Shown piece after piece: positions 34,600 through 46,158 of a DNA stretch of 64,000 nucleotides. Each line of letters starts with the position of its first letter. Positions within the stretch are counted from its first letter, which is position 1. The notes under the pieces are model-generated. The model was not told the origin of the DNA. It was given only the letters and a program-made list of their open reading frames with translations, and searched no databases. Source of the DNA: Alligator mississippiensis (taxonomy: Eukaryota > Chordata > Crocodylia > Alligatoridae); NCBI RefSeq assembly GCF_030867095.1, contig NC_081837.1, positions 20,198,501 through 20,262,500 of the forward strand, read 5' to 3'. The position numbers and the translations under genes were made by a program.

Positions 34600-36060
34600 A
34601 GAAAGACAAGCAATTCATACCAGGCATTAGGAGCCAACAGAGCCTGATATGAGACCACTTCCTTTTTCAGGTGTTCATGGTAGTACACCTGGTTGTATCA
34701 AGGCAACTACTTTGAGGTAACCCCAGCAGAGACAGGAGATATTATTGATGCTAAGGGAGGTTCAGTCTACACTGAGAGGAAAGATGTGGAAATCCAAAAC
34801 TGAGAGGACTTGTTTCACTACCTGGACACAGGTGAAGCCAAGAAAAGTGGAGGGTTCTTCAAAGTTGTATGTCTTGCACTGCAGCCTCAGGAAGTCACAA
34901 TACCTTTTTAACGCTGAGAGCTGTCAAGTTAGGGGAAGACAAGAGCTCACTGAGCCCATCCTGTGCATCTAATCCTCTGCAGGTGTGGAAAACGTCTCAT
35001 TTTGAATGGAGGAGAGTTGCTTTAAAGGTGTCATTTGACCTGCTCTAACAGAAAGGACATGTAGGTTGATGTTCATGTGGAGCAAATCCCATGCAATCAG
35101 TAGAGTTTTCTGAACTCTTCTGTTAGCCAAGTAGCCGGCTCCTGCACTCCGCAGAGATTTTCACAAGTGACCAGGCAGCTGGGCAGTTAGTTGCTAAGAG
35201 CCCAACAGGTTCATGGCTTCTTGAAGAGGTCGCAAGTTGGGCACCTAAACTGAAACAGTTCAACTCACTAGAGAAAATCTGCTTCTTTTTATTAACAGGG
35301 TAAGATCAGGAAATTGTCCCAGTTTCCCTAGTTTGGTGTTTGAATCTGCTAAAGTGAAACCCAAACAGGCTCCTGCTAAACAAAATGTTACTTCACCAAG
35401 ATGAATGTTTCCTATTTCTCTTTGTGCATAAGGTTATTCTGTATGTATAGTGGCGTTTTTTTTCCTGTTATTGTGAGCCACTGCAAGCCTTCTTGGGATT
35501 CCTTCTAAATCTAAGGAATAAAGAAATAAACATCGCACTTCTGCATTTTCAGCCAAAGATAAGTTCCTTTCAGTCATTGTTGGTACTGGTTAATCTACAT
35601 GGGTTTGTGTTGGTTGTTCTAACCGCACAGCATTAAGATCCAGATTAAGCTATTTCATTGTAACAGGGACAGGAATTATCTTGTTTTGTAAATCAAAATG
35701 TTTCAATAGGTACAAAAATAGCAGCTGACATCAATGCTTCTGAAATTAAAATTGCACTAGCATTGATACAATATCAGTAATAAATATAAATCTAAAAGAC
35801 TAAGATAACCTGAAACAAATGAACACAATTCTAAAGCCAAAAGTCAGAATTTGACAAAATGAAACAGAATTTTTCCCCCACTAGGATTTTCTTCAAAATC
35901 AATACTATTTAGCACACTATTCCAGGCCATTGAAACAACTTTTTTGTCTGATGAAAACCTGTGCTTTGATGAAAATATTCTGACCTTTTCTATCTGTTAC
36001 ACAACAGGGGGGGTTAGTTCAGGCAGTGAAGGTTCACAGTGTAAAGTCCAAAGTGCTTTG
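34600..36060. other. Intergenic, no gene recognised
   Basis: AT-rich, no ORF of interest, no clear repeat. Confidence 0.4.
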
Positions 36061-36108
36061 GTTCAACCTGTAGAGCAGTGCTTCTCAACATTTGCAGAGT
36101 TAAGGCAG

Positions 36109-36182
36109 CCCTTGGAAATTGCCAGTTCTTACCTTTCACTCCTTTCTTGACTGAAAAGCTAAGAACTGGCAATTTCCAAGGG
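36109..36182. repeat. Perfect 23-bp inverted repeat (hairpin)
   Basis: 36109-36131 (cccttggaaattgccagttctta) and 36160-36182 are perfect reverse complements with a 28-base loop. It sits just inside a hAT-like end (cagtgcttctcaac, 36077), so it is probably the core of a MITE. Confidence 0.85.
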
Positions 36183-36244
36183 GTGCCTCTGGGTGATCCT
36201 ATTCTTTGGGCATCCTGTTCCTAAAATGATCAAAAAGATATGTC

Positions 36245-36935
36245 TCCCTTAAAAGGATCTTGGAGTCATCATTGATGCCACAATGAACATTGGCCGACAA
36301 AGTGGGGACGTGGTCAGGAAGGCCAACCATACCTTGTCGTGCATCCACAGATGCATCTCAAGCAGGTCCAAGGAGGTGATCCTCCCCCTCTATGTGGCAC
36401 TGGTCAGGCCGCAGCTGGAGTACTGTGTCCAGTTCTGGGCACCGCACTTCAGGAGGGATGTGGCCAATATGGAGAGGGTCCAAAGGAGGGCCACCCGCAT
36501 GATCAGGGGGCAGCAGGGCAGGCCCTATGAGGAGAGGAAGAGGGAACTGAACCTGTTCAGACTCCACAAGAGAAGGCTGAGAGGGGATCTAGTGGCAGTC
36601 TACAAACTAGTCAAGGGGGACCAGCAGGCATGGGAGAGTCCCTGTTCCCCCGAGTAATCCCGGGAGTTACAAGAAACAACGGACACAAGCTAGCGGAGGG
36701 TAGTTTCAGGCTAGACATCAGGAGGCACTGTTTCACTGTCAGGGCGGCTAGGACCTGGAACCAACTTCCAAAAGAAGTGGTGCTGGCTCCTACCCTGGGG
36801 GTCTTTAAAAAAAGGCTGGATGAACATCTGGCCGGGGTTGTTTGACCCCAGTACTCTTTCCTGCCACGGCAGGGGGTTGGACTAGATGATCTCCTCAGGT
36901 CCCTTCTGACCCTACCAACTATGAAACTATATGAA
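36245..36935 (+). mobile_element. CR1 LINE, 3' end of ORF2 and 3' UTR
   Basis: The plus strand reads IGRQSGDVVRKANHTLSCIHR, LPLYVALVRPQLEYCVQFW, MERVQRRATRMIRG and LRGDLVAVYKLVKG, then in another frame FTVRAARTWNQLPKEVV and FKKRLDEHLAG. A CR1 3' UTR (gggggttggactagatgatctcctcaggtcc) and atgaaactatatgaa tail follow. It is 5'-truncated and has at least one frameshift near 36640. Confidence 0.93.
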
Positions 36936-36939
36936 AAAC

Positions 36940-37896
36940 CATTATCCATGCCTGGGAAAGAATCAAAGGAAATGTGTCTGTGTGATTTGTCTCTAGAACA
37001 ATTATTTTCAAGCAGGGTGCTGCAACATCCTGGGTGTCATGCAGCCTTTTTATAGGTGCCATGGGAAGCCTCGCAGAATCAGCACTGTTAGGTGTGCAAA
37101 CATGTACACATGATTCACAAGATAAATCCAGAGACTTCAAAAAGGAATCTGCAGTGTCAAAAACATTCTGCCCTGTTGGGATCTTTCTGAGTTCTTTGCA
37201 TCAGAAGAATTGCTCTATTATTCTTCCATAGTCAAGAAGGCTATAAAGAGCTTTCTGCTCTCTGGAATGGGGAGAGACCTGAGGGGAGGCCTGACCCATT
37301 CAGAGCCCTGGTCCAGCATTAAGTTCTCTCTGCAGGAAGGACCTCTGGGCATCTAGGTGCAATGTTGGAAAAAGATGGGAATAGTGGAGTGTTAAGTTAT
37401 CTCCTCTCACTTTAACTGCTCCTGCATGGCATGGTCTCTGTTAGTGACACTTTCAACAGAGTAAAGATTAGGCTCTGTCCCTGCTCTCCATAGCTATAAC
37501 TCAGGAACAACCTCTTTTCTTCCTTTTCCTTTCAAAAACAAGGTAAATATTGAATTTGGGGACGTCTATGTGAGAAAAATATAATATGTCACCTGATTAC
37601 AATAGGCAGTAGGTATCTCTTAACATTCACCCATTTTATCCCTCCTTATGTCTCTATTGAGCTTTCCTTCATCCTGCTTTTTATTGTTATTTTTTCTGAA
37701 TGTGTGAACAGCTCTGAAATTTAATTTTTATTTCACCATTTTGCATACCAGAAGGCACTATGGAATCTCTAGCACCAATACCTACCAATTCCTTGGAGTT
37801 TCTCAGAGGTCAGGCGTGTTAATCAAACTTAATATTTGATTTTTTGACCTGTACTATATTTCCTTTGTATTGATATGATATTCCCTTTTTGCTGGT
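36940..37896. other. Intergenic with repeat copy 2 (37010-37175), otherwise nothing recognised
   Basis: 37010-37175 is the second copy of the dispersed repeat seen at 30445. The rest is AT-rich with no gene. Confidence 0.4.
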
Positions 37897-38346
37897 GAAA
37901 GGCAGCTGGGATCTGGAGCTAGAGCTCTGCACACCTGCTGGGAGCAGCATGGCATGGTGGGGCAGGTGCAAGAGGAGGAGCTGCTGCTGGAGGAGGGTGC
38001 AGAGCAGCACCTGTCCAGCTGCAGTCACTGAGAACAGCCACTGGAAGCTGCTTCTCCTCCTGCCCCTACACCGTGCTGCGCCACACCATTCCGGGTGTGA
38101 GGGTGAGCAGCTTCAGCCAGGTGGCTCCTGCCCCAGCTCTTGCCTGCCTTTCTGGGAGCTGGAGCCCCATGTGCAGGAGCAGAAGCAGGAGCAGCTTCCA
38201 GTAGGCTGTTCTCAGGGTGGCTGCTGCCAGCCAGGTGCTGCTTCTCATCCCCCAACTCCAGCAGCAGCTCCTCCTCTTACTCCTGCTGCACTGCACTACA
38301 CCACTTCCGGCAGGTGTGTGGAGCTCCAGCCCCAGATCCCAGAACT
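37897..38346. repeat. Large imperfect palindrome, about 450 bp
   Basis: The left arm (gctgggatctggagctagagctctgcacacctgc…gaggaggagctgctgctgg…gagaacagccactggaagctgctt) is repeated inverted on the right, ending gtgtgtggagctccagccccagatcccag. The centre is near 38120. It has a foldback-type transposon structure without an ORF and abuts the CR1 that follows. Confidence 0.75.
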
Positions 38347-39385
38347 GGTAGGACCCGGAGAGTTGTAGCTGATGGAAGTGAATCATCATGGAGCTTCGTG
38401 ACCAGTGCTGTCCCCCAAGGCTCCATCCTGGGACCTGTACTCTTCAATGTCTTTATTAATGATCTGGACACTGGTGTCAGAAGCAGACTGGCCAAGTTTG
38501 CTGATGACCCTAAATTTTGGAGTAGAGCATCCACATCCGAGGATAGGCTGGTGATCCAGGCTGACCTTGATAGGCTTAGAAAGTGGGCAGATAAAACCCT
38601 GATGACATTCAATATGTATAAATGTACTCCACCTTGGGGGGTGGAGGGGAACCGCATCACGCTTATAGGCTCAGCAGTGCTACACTTGCTAGCACCACGG
38701 CCAAAAGGGACTTGGGGGTCATGATTGACCACAAGATGAACATGAGCCACCAGTGATGTCACAGCTGGTAAAGCGAACAAAACTCTGGCTTGCATCCATA
38801 GATGCTTCTCAAGTAAATCTCAGGATGTCATCCTCCCACTGTACTTGGCCTTGGTGAGGCCGCAGCTGGAGTACTACATCCAATTTTGGGATCCACAATT
38901 CAAGATGGATGTGAAGAAGCTTGAAAGAGTCCAGAGGAGAGCCACGCACATGATCAGAAGGCAAGAGAACAGGCCTTATGAAGAGAGGCTGAGAGCCATG
39001 GGACTCTTCAGCCTGAAAAAACGCAGGTTCCAGGGTGACCTGGTGGCAGCCTATAAGTACATCAGGGGTGTGCATCAGGATCTGGGGCAATGCCTGTTCA
39101 CCAGAGCACTCCAACTAAGACAAGGTCCAAAAGTCACAAACTCCTCCAAGATCATTTTAGGCTGAACATAAGGAAAAACTTCTTTACTGTCTGAGCCCCC
39201 AAGGCCTGGAATAGACTCCCCCCAGAGGTGGTGCAAGCACCAACTCTGGACACTTTCAAGAAACGTTTGGACGCTTATCTTGCTGGGACCCTTTGACTCT
39301 AGGTGACTTCTGCCCCTAGGGCAGGGAGCTGGACTCTTTCTTTCGAGGTCCCTCCCATCCCTAATGTCTATGAAATCTATGAAAC
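38346..39385 (+). mobile_element. CR1 LINE, RT C-terminus to 3' tail
   Basis: Includes CR1 RT motifs VTSAVPQGSILGPVLFNVFINDLD and FADDPK (the usual FADDTK, altered), then LALVRPQLEYYIQFW, LERVQRRATHMIRR and FLTV-type C-terminal blocks. It ends in a 3' UTR and tctatgaaatctatgaaa. Frames are broken near 38720 and 39115. Confidence 0.92.
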
Positions 39386-39685
39386 TGGAGGTGAGGGATG
39401 TAGAGCAGCACCTGATGGTTTGCAAGCACATGTACATGTACCCCAGAGGGCAGGAACATGTGACCCCAGCCTCTTCTGCCTCTCCCACGCCACTCCTACC
39501 CACTCACAGCCAAATAGGGAGTTTTGGTGAGTTGTTGGGGAGGAGGGAGGTAAGTGGCGGTGCTGACTTGGCCCACAACAGCTGATCAAGACTCCCTATG
39601 TGGCCCTCAGGTCAAATAATAGCCCACCTCTGGGCTAAGGTGTGAAAACCCCCATATAAAATGTCTATAGAAATGAGTAAGCCTT
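39386..39685. other. hAT-like right end near 39625, no gene
   Basis: gtggccctcaggtcaaataatagcccacctctgg resembles the right end of a hAT MITE. I did not find a convincing left end. Confidence 0.35.
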
Positions 39686-39689
39686 AGGA

Positions 39690-40090
39690 AACGTTGCTGT
39701 TCCCTCTTGTGCGGTGACTCACTCAATGACTGCAATTATCATGTGTGGGTCCATGGTCAGACCCTTGGGAGAAATGATATATCCCAGAAATTCAGTTGAG
39801 GTTTTATCAAATTCACATTTCTTGAGCTTGGCATATAAATGGTTTTCCTGGGGCCTCTGTAAAACCTGTCTACGTGATGGGTTGGGTCATCAGAAACAAA
39901 ATTAAATGTTGTCTAGGTAGATTATGACAAACTGATCCAGCATGCCCCAAAAATTGCCATTAGCAAAATGCTGGAATACAGCAGAGATATTACAAAGCCA
40001 AAAAAGGCATGACCATATATTCAAAATGCCCATAACAGGTCAAAAAAATGGTTTTCCATTTGTCTCTCTCTTGTATTCAGACTAAATTGT
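39690..40090 (-). pseudogene. Ty3/gypsy-type reverse transcriptase fragment
   Basis: The minus strand, across broken frames, reads MENHFFDLLW, an ILLMAIFGAC-type region in one frame, YLDNIL (a YxDD box with Asn for the second Asp) and HLYAKLKKCEFDKTSTEFLGYIISPKGLTMDP. The last block is the post-active-site RT segment typical of vertebrate Ty3/gypsy (metavirus) elements. Stops and frameshifts are frequent. No LTR, RNase H or integrase is found nearby. Confidence 0.8.
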
Positions 40091-40094
40091 GGGC

Positions 40095-43000
40095 CTGTAA
40101 CAGGGGGTCTTCTGGGGGGTCGATCTACTAATGCCCCGCCCACCTGTTCTGGGCCAACCGCCTGCTTTCTCACCCATCACACCTTGATGACATTTAAGTA
40201 CGTTGTTAATTAAGTGGGAGGGTGCCCATTTCTTGCCCTGATGCCAGGGGGCGCTATCTACAGCTCTCTTCCTCCCCTACACCACAGCCCATGCCTTGCC
40301 AATGGCATCCACTGATGTTAATCTCACCAGCCCCACACTGGGCCCCAGAATCCTCCAATCAGGACCCCTCTAAGATCCCTCCATTCCGGCGGCCTACCCC
40401 GCCTTCATTCAAGCTACCTAGCTCCCTGAAGCTATTTCCCCTCTCGGGCATGGTCCCCACAGGACCTTTGGCCACACAGGCCCTAGCCTCACCTCCAAGG
40501 CCATTCAGGACCCCAGCCCCTCAGCTCTGGGCATGCCCCGTGGTGGGCCCTGGCCCTTCGACCCTTCTGGTCCAGGCCCCATCATTGACCAGTCAAGGGA
40601 GTCCAAATCAGGCTTATGAGTCTATAGCCCTCTCTCTCAGGTTCACCTTCCTGACCCTTTTATGGGGTAACCCACCCAGTTGTGGGAGCTAGGGTTATTA
40701 AGGTACCCCAACCCACCTTTCACCGGGGTGGTAATTGGCCTGGCATTTTCTGGGGGCTCCCTTGCCACTGAAAGCCCCACCAGGCCACACACTCCCGGCA
40801 GGGTGCAGTTTTAGGTCATGCCCAGGACCAGGAGCCTCCTAGCCATCCCCTACAGCTCCTCCCTTACCTCCAAGGTGATACTAGCAGCCAGGCAATGTTG
40901 CTGCCTGCCTGCCAGCAGCCAACTATTCTATTTACATAGGCAGCCAGGGATCTAAAAATTGGCTGCCACAATCAAGCACCTGCTGGCTGTTTTGCTCTGA
41001 TCTTAGCAGGCACCAACAGTGCCCTGCAACAGGGACCCTTGTAAATCTAACTTAGAAAATATTGTGGCCAGTCTGAGCTGCTTAAAAAGTTCATTCATAA
41101 GGAACAGTGGATAACAATTGTGGCTAGTTACGCTGTTAAAAGCTCTATAATGCACACAGAGGTGGAGGGATCCCTCCTCTTAGGAACAAAGAAGATTAGA
41201 GCCCCAGCTGGAGACCTGGATGGGTGGGTGGATAAATCCTTTGTCTAGATTTTCCTGGATATATTCCCCCAGTATGCTTATCTCCAGCTCAGAGTGCATA
41301 AATGGGCCCCAAAGGAACCTCAGCCACTGGTTCCAGGTTTGTGGGGCAGGAGAACATTTTACTTTATATTCATCAAGAACGAAGTCCTGCTATTTTCATC
41401 AAGAACGAGGTACTGCTATTTTTAAAGCATCAAAAATGTAGCTGGACACTGTACTGGCTTCTCTGCGTGGGGTGGGGATTCCACTGGGGACTGAGGATAT
41501 TCTTGTCAGTGCGGGAAAGCAAAGTTCCTGTGAGGACATGCAAGTCTGCCCACTGCAGAGGGAGTTAAGACAAATCTCTCTTGCCTGCCAGTGCACCACT
41601 GGTTCACGCACAGCGAGCAAGGAGGAATGACAGGGTAGGGAGTGAGCAGACTGGAGAGTCTGAACTGGAGCTTCTCCCTATGGCCCTGTCTGTTTGCTCC
41701 CAGAGGAGCTCTCGCACATGGAAGTGGTGCGGCTGATATGAGTGATCCATCAATTGATTCTACCAAGTTAGGTAGATTCTGGCATTACATTTGTTTTTGG
41801 TGAATTTGGGCAAAATTTATAACCACAAAATTTCCAGAGGCCTTTTCCTTTCAGTGTGAGGTGAGATAACTCTGACATGCTGTGTTCAAAGCTCTCAGGC
41901 TGCTTGTTGAATAAATTAAAACTAAGCCAAGCTTTGAGCCAGGGTGAGATTAAATAGAGAACCTTGGAGCTATAGTCCAGGGCAGGGGTAAGAAACTAGA
42001 GAGCCTCCCTTCTTGCCTCAGAACTGAGGACCTACCCGTAATTTCCCCCCCGAGGTCCATCTCCACCTACCTATCGTCCATCTCTTTTAAGGGTAGCCAT
42101 TATCAAAGGGGAAATCAAAAGATACGAGTATACAGGATTGCAAGGAAATGCACCAAAAAGACATGCTTGCCATGCAGGTTTCAGCTGAGGGACAGCGTAC
42201 AAACACAGAGTGGCAGAATTGGTCTGAGTTGGCCTGGCAGCAGGACTGGGCTCAGCTGCATCTCTGCCAGGCTTCTCGTACCTTCTCAGGCAGAGGAAAT
42301 CAGAAGAGTTATGTGGCACATGAGACTGAACAAGGCCTGTTTGCAGTGGGGTAGGGAAATAAGCAGGTTTAGAGAGCTGAACAGAGGGAGGACAGTTCTG
42401 GTAGGAAGGGACAGAAGATCCCTGCTCAGGGTGTCAGTATTTTATAGGGATGCCCTACATCTAGACACTTGGGAGAGATGAGGCCAGTCTAGTCAAGGTG
42501 TGATGCTGAGGGAATAAGTACATTTTACAAAGCTAGGTCAGAATCAAAAAGCCTATTAAACATGTGGGTGGATATTCTGGTCTTGTGTCACCGTAGCTTA
42601 GTCCTCTTCTGGTGGTTCACGTGCCATAAGTGCCGTTATCAGAACACTTCCGATATTTACTGAATAAACCCATAACTTACATAACCTGCACCATTTCAGC
42701 AGAGACTGCCTCAGTACTACAGGTCACACAGATCGACAGCTTTCTCCAAGGGTTGGCCCCTAATTATTTTTAATTTATACAATAGGAACACCTAGGGTTT
42801 GTAATAATGAAGAATTGTGGAGGCATAATATAGACGAGTCACAGAGAGAATAGCCTGGCTTACAATGTAGGTGTCAGGCAGCAGAGTCAGGAGCATGGGC
42901 TGCACAAATGGGGTGGGGATGAGGTGGTAATAAAATAGAACGTAGCATAGAAGCAGCAGTCGCAGCCCATTGCTGCCCACCTTTCAGTGACTTCTCGGAC

Positions 43001-43690
43001 AGACTCTGTTTTTTTCCACCTATCTGCTCTCCTACTTCCCTGCACACCAACTGTTCTTGCCTGAGAATTACTATAGTGCAGAAAGGAGACAGCTGGACCA
43101 GGATGTGTGAATTCTACTTGTCCCGCCTGGAAAGGATCACTGTGTTAGTATCAACCCAGTCCCTGCAGAGCAGGACGTTTCTCTTAACCTTCTATCGTGC
43201 CTGGCACCCAGAGCCAAAAAGCAGCTTTATGTATTGTACGGAGGTACATAAGGTCTTTTCTATGAAGGAAAGATAGATTTATTTATTTATTTTTTGCTAC
43301 ATCTATACCAAAAGTGTGTGGTCACATTGCTCCGTATGCACTAGCTGAATCCACTTCCCTTGTGAATCCTTGTCCCTGCAGGGCTTTTAGAAAATTTTCG
43401 CAATACTAGCTACCTACGGACAGACCTTCTATCATAGTCTCTAGTCGTGCATGATGTCTCTGCATGCGCAACTGTCTCTGCACATACTGAAGTGTTCTCC
43501 GAGATTTATCTAGATGTTAATCAGTGACTCATATTATTGGATGAATAATCAGAGGACAATACAGCACTGCCTATTTCTGAGGTGAAAAAGTGCAAGCTCT
43601 GTCTTCACTTCTTTTCCCCTCAGTAAATTCTGACTAACAAAGACTCATTAAATCAAAGGGAGACTGCGAGGAACCCACAGAGCAAAGATG
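40095..43690. other. Intergenic, no gene recognised
   Basis: 40120-40900 is C-rich and may be an old repeat. 41200-43680 has only short meaningless frames. The UNC45B 3' UTR probably reaches down to about 43694. Confidence 0.4.
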
Positions 43691-43693
43691 CTG

Positions 43694-44168
43694 TTTATTA
43701 TGAATCCACCCAGTGCTCTCGCATGCTAAATGCCTGCATTCCAATTCAAAAGAAGAAACAATCATTTTTAAATAACAAATCTGAACTAGTTTCTGAACAT
43801 CTGATGTGAGGAAATAAAACCTAGTGCTTGTTCTTCCATTGCTAGGAATTGCTGAAATAAAGAATTTTCATTTGTGAAAACAGTCCACTCATTCTCTGTA
43901 TCCTTTTTGAGACTTCCTGAAGCAGCAGCTTTTCAATGTGCTTCCCATATTGCTTCTTTCAGTGGAAATTTGCTGCATCCTGGCACTGAAGGTATTTGCA
44001 GTACCTAGATATCATTAAGTTTTACCTTCTTTCAGGACAAAACACACAAAGCCAGTGCTCAGTAAAGCCTTGGCCATGGGACTGAGTGTCCTTATGCAGG
44101 TCTGGAAGACTTCCAGACCTCCTGGTGGCCTCCCTTTCCTTGCCGTTTCTCAATAGACAATGATGTCC
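43694..44168 (-). other. UNC45B: Probable UNC45B 3' UTR with polyadenylation signal
   Basis: On the minus strand an AATAAA (complement of 43694-43699) lies about 470 bases after the UNC45B stop codon. This is position-based inference. Confidence 0.45.
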
Positions 44169-44435
44169 TCATGCCCGTGACAGCGGTTTGATCAGCCCAT
44201 AGTCCATGCACTTCACAAGGCACTCACGAGCTGCGTCAAGAGCATGCTGTATTTTGGGGTCATCTTTTTGTTTGCCAACGACTGTCAGGATCTCCAGGAG
44301 CTCACTCTCTACCAACTTTTTGGCGAGTTCTTTGTCAGCGCTGATTAGGTTGTAAGCAACAACCAGCCCACGGTGCTGAACATCCACACTGTCCTGCAAG
44401 CAGAGCCTCTGCAGGATTTCCAGCCACTGAATTGT
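44169..44435 (-). CDS. UNC45B: UNC45B, last coding exon
   Basis: UNC45B is the striated-muscle myosin chaperone that works with HSP90. This exon encodes the end of the UCS (UNC-45/CRO1/She4) armadillo-repeat domain: TIQWLEILQRLCLQ, VQHRGLVVAYNLISADKELAKKLVE, SELLEILTVVGKQ and ARECLVKCMDYGLIKPLS, ending in TGA at 44169. The minus-strand acceptor is ttccttccgttcag just above 44435. The phase joins exactly to the exon at 46003 (…KMTQV/TIQW). No damage is seen. The intron to the previous exon holds two foldback repeats (44906-45108 and 45577-45940). Confidence 0.95.
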   Translation of the reverse strand, partial: TIQWLEILQRLCLQDSVDVQHRGLVVAYNLISADKELAKKLVESELLEILTVVGKQKDDPKIQHALDAARECLVKCMDYGLIKPLSRA

Positions 44436-44905
44436 CTGAACGGAAGGAAAAAAAAACTGTGAATGACCAACTGGAGATTTTTTATATTATGGGAAAATCT
44501 CAGTTAAGAGCACAAGGTTGGCCTGCCACTAGGTAAGGTCCTTTTCAGTGGGGAGAAAGTGGTCACTTAAGACAGGAACAATTGATGCTAGCCCGTGAAA
44601 ATTTCTCTCTGTTCCCATGAAAGCTCATCCCCCATCAAGCTGTTATGCTAGATGGTGTCTTCTGACTGTAGAATAACAAATTCCTTTCCACAGTTTTGTT
44701 GGAAAAAACCTGGCACAGTTGTCACAAATGTGGGGCCTTTAACTGATTCTGGAGCTATGTGACCTGAGGGAGCAGGGTAGGGTTACCAGGCTGCTTAAAC
44801 AGCTGGCATAACCAGACAGCAGGGAACTACATTTACATTTCAAAGCAGAACCTGTAAGGGGTGAGAGACTGGAATACATGAGAAGAGGCAGAGGCAGACA
44901 AGATT

Positions 44906-45108
44906 CTTTGGGTAAATGTGATATCTTTTATTAGGCCAACTAATAGTTGGAAAATTGTTCTTTGCAAGCTTTTATGTGCAAACACCCTTCTTCAGGCATA
45001 GGGAGAGAGCCTGAAGACGGGTGTTTGGGCCTAAAAGCTTGCAAAGAACAATTTTTCCAACTATTTAGTTGGTCTAATAAAAGATATCACATTTACCCAA
45101 AGAACCTT
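44906..45108. repeat. Hairpin-forming inverted repeat, arms of about 95 bp
   Basis: ttctttgggtaaatgtgatatcttttattagg…gcaagctttt…cttcttcaggc (44906-44998) is repeated in reverse complement at 45010-45108 with few differences and an 11-base spacer. A diverged single copy of the same sequence (aaagatatcaccctaaggaatcc) lies at 46500-46590, so this is an interspersed repeat present here as an inverted pair. Confidence 0.85.
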
Positions 45109-45576
45109 GTCTGCCTATGTCCTTAGACCAACACGGCTACAACCAACACCCCTGAGAAGAGACAAAGACACTGAATGAATTAGTTGTGTGGGGTATGCAA
45201 TACATGATGGACTGGACATGAGAAGCATGTTATGATCAAGGCACTCAAGGGGGAGCAGGTGGTGCAAATTCACCTCTAAAAACCCAGGCAAAGATGAAGC
45301 CTGTGGGATCTCCTCCTTATCCTCTAAGATGACCTGCAGATCCCGCGGAGACTTTGAGACATTCTGCCCTCAGGATTATGTAAGAGCTATGCAAGGCTTC
45401 CTGTTGTCTCTCTTTGGCTTATTACATTTCGTTTTAAGTTAGGAGAAGTTGTGTGTGCTGTCACTGTGTCTTACTGGACTGTGTCTTAGCTTGGCAGAAT
45501 GTTTCTGTTGTCTTTGTTACATACTTGAAATTCCAAATTGCTGTACTCAATTAAACGCTTTCTTCAGAAAACAGAC

Positions 45577-45940
45577 TATTCTTGTTCAAGCATTTATGAA
45601 TTCAGTGTCACTACCTAAAGTCTAATGTTAAAGTCTGGTAACAGTTTGCTTTTGAATCACTGATAGCTAAATTGAGAAATGGAGATATTAGGCCCATGGA
45701 AACAGAGGCTGAGCAAGCAGCCTTCATCAACCTGTCTTGCTTTAGTTCTCTGCCCAGGAAAGCACTTTGATAATGTCCTTTAATTCTTCCTGCTTTTCCA
45801 GCCAAGTACTTCTGTACTGTTCTGCCAGTCACCTGAATCCTGACTTTAGCTATCACCAGTGATTGAAAAGCAAACCTTTACCAAACTTAACATTAGGTAG
45901 TGGCACTGAATTCATGAATATTTGAACAAGAATAAATCCA
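45577..45940. repeat. Inverted-repeat (foldback) element in the last UNC45B intron
   Basis: gactattcttgttcaagcatttatgaattcagtgtcactacctaa… (45577-45631) is repeated inverted at about 45885-45940 (…aggtagtggcactgaattcatgaatatttgaacaagaataaatc). It carries about 240 bases of unique interior. The structure is that of a MITE. Confidence 0.75.
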
Positions 45941-46002
45941 GGTTGCTATGGAGTTGTGTGCTCACACCATTCAGTCTTTGGGAATCAGATTTCACTCCTT
46001 AC

Positions 46003-46158
46003 CACTTGAGTCATTTTATAGCAGAGTTTCTTCTGTGCTGCTGTCAGCATGGCCAAAGCTCCCGCAGCTGCTTTCTGGACCGTCTCATCATCCTCACTAC
46101 ACAGTAATACAATCAGCTTGAGTCTGTCATTTCCATGAGCCACAAACCGCTCTTGAAC
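46003..46158 (-). CDS. UNC45B: UNC45B, penultimate coding exon
   Basis: A 156-nt exon (52 codons, phase 0 at both ends) reading VQERFVAHGNDRLKLIVLL, CSEDDETVQKAAAGALAML and TAAQKKLCYKMTQV, part of the UCS armadillo repeats. Minus-strand acceptor cttgttcag and donor gtg|gtaagg are good. It joins in frame to 44435. I searched by eye upstream on this strand for the preceding exon and did not find it. Confidence 0.94.
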
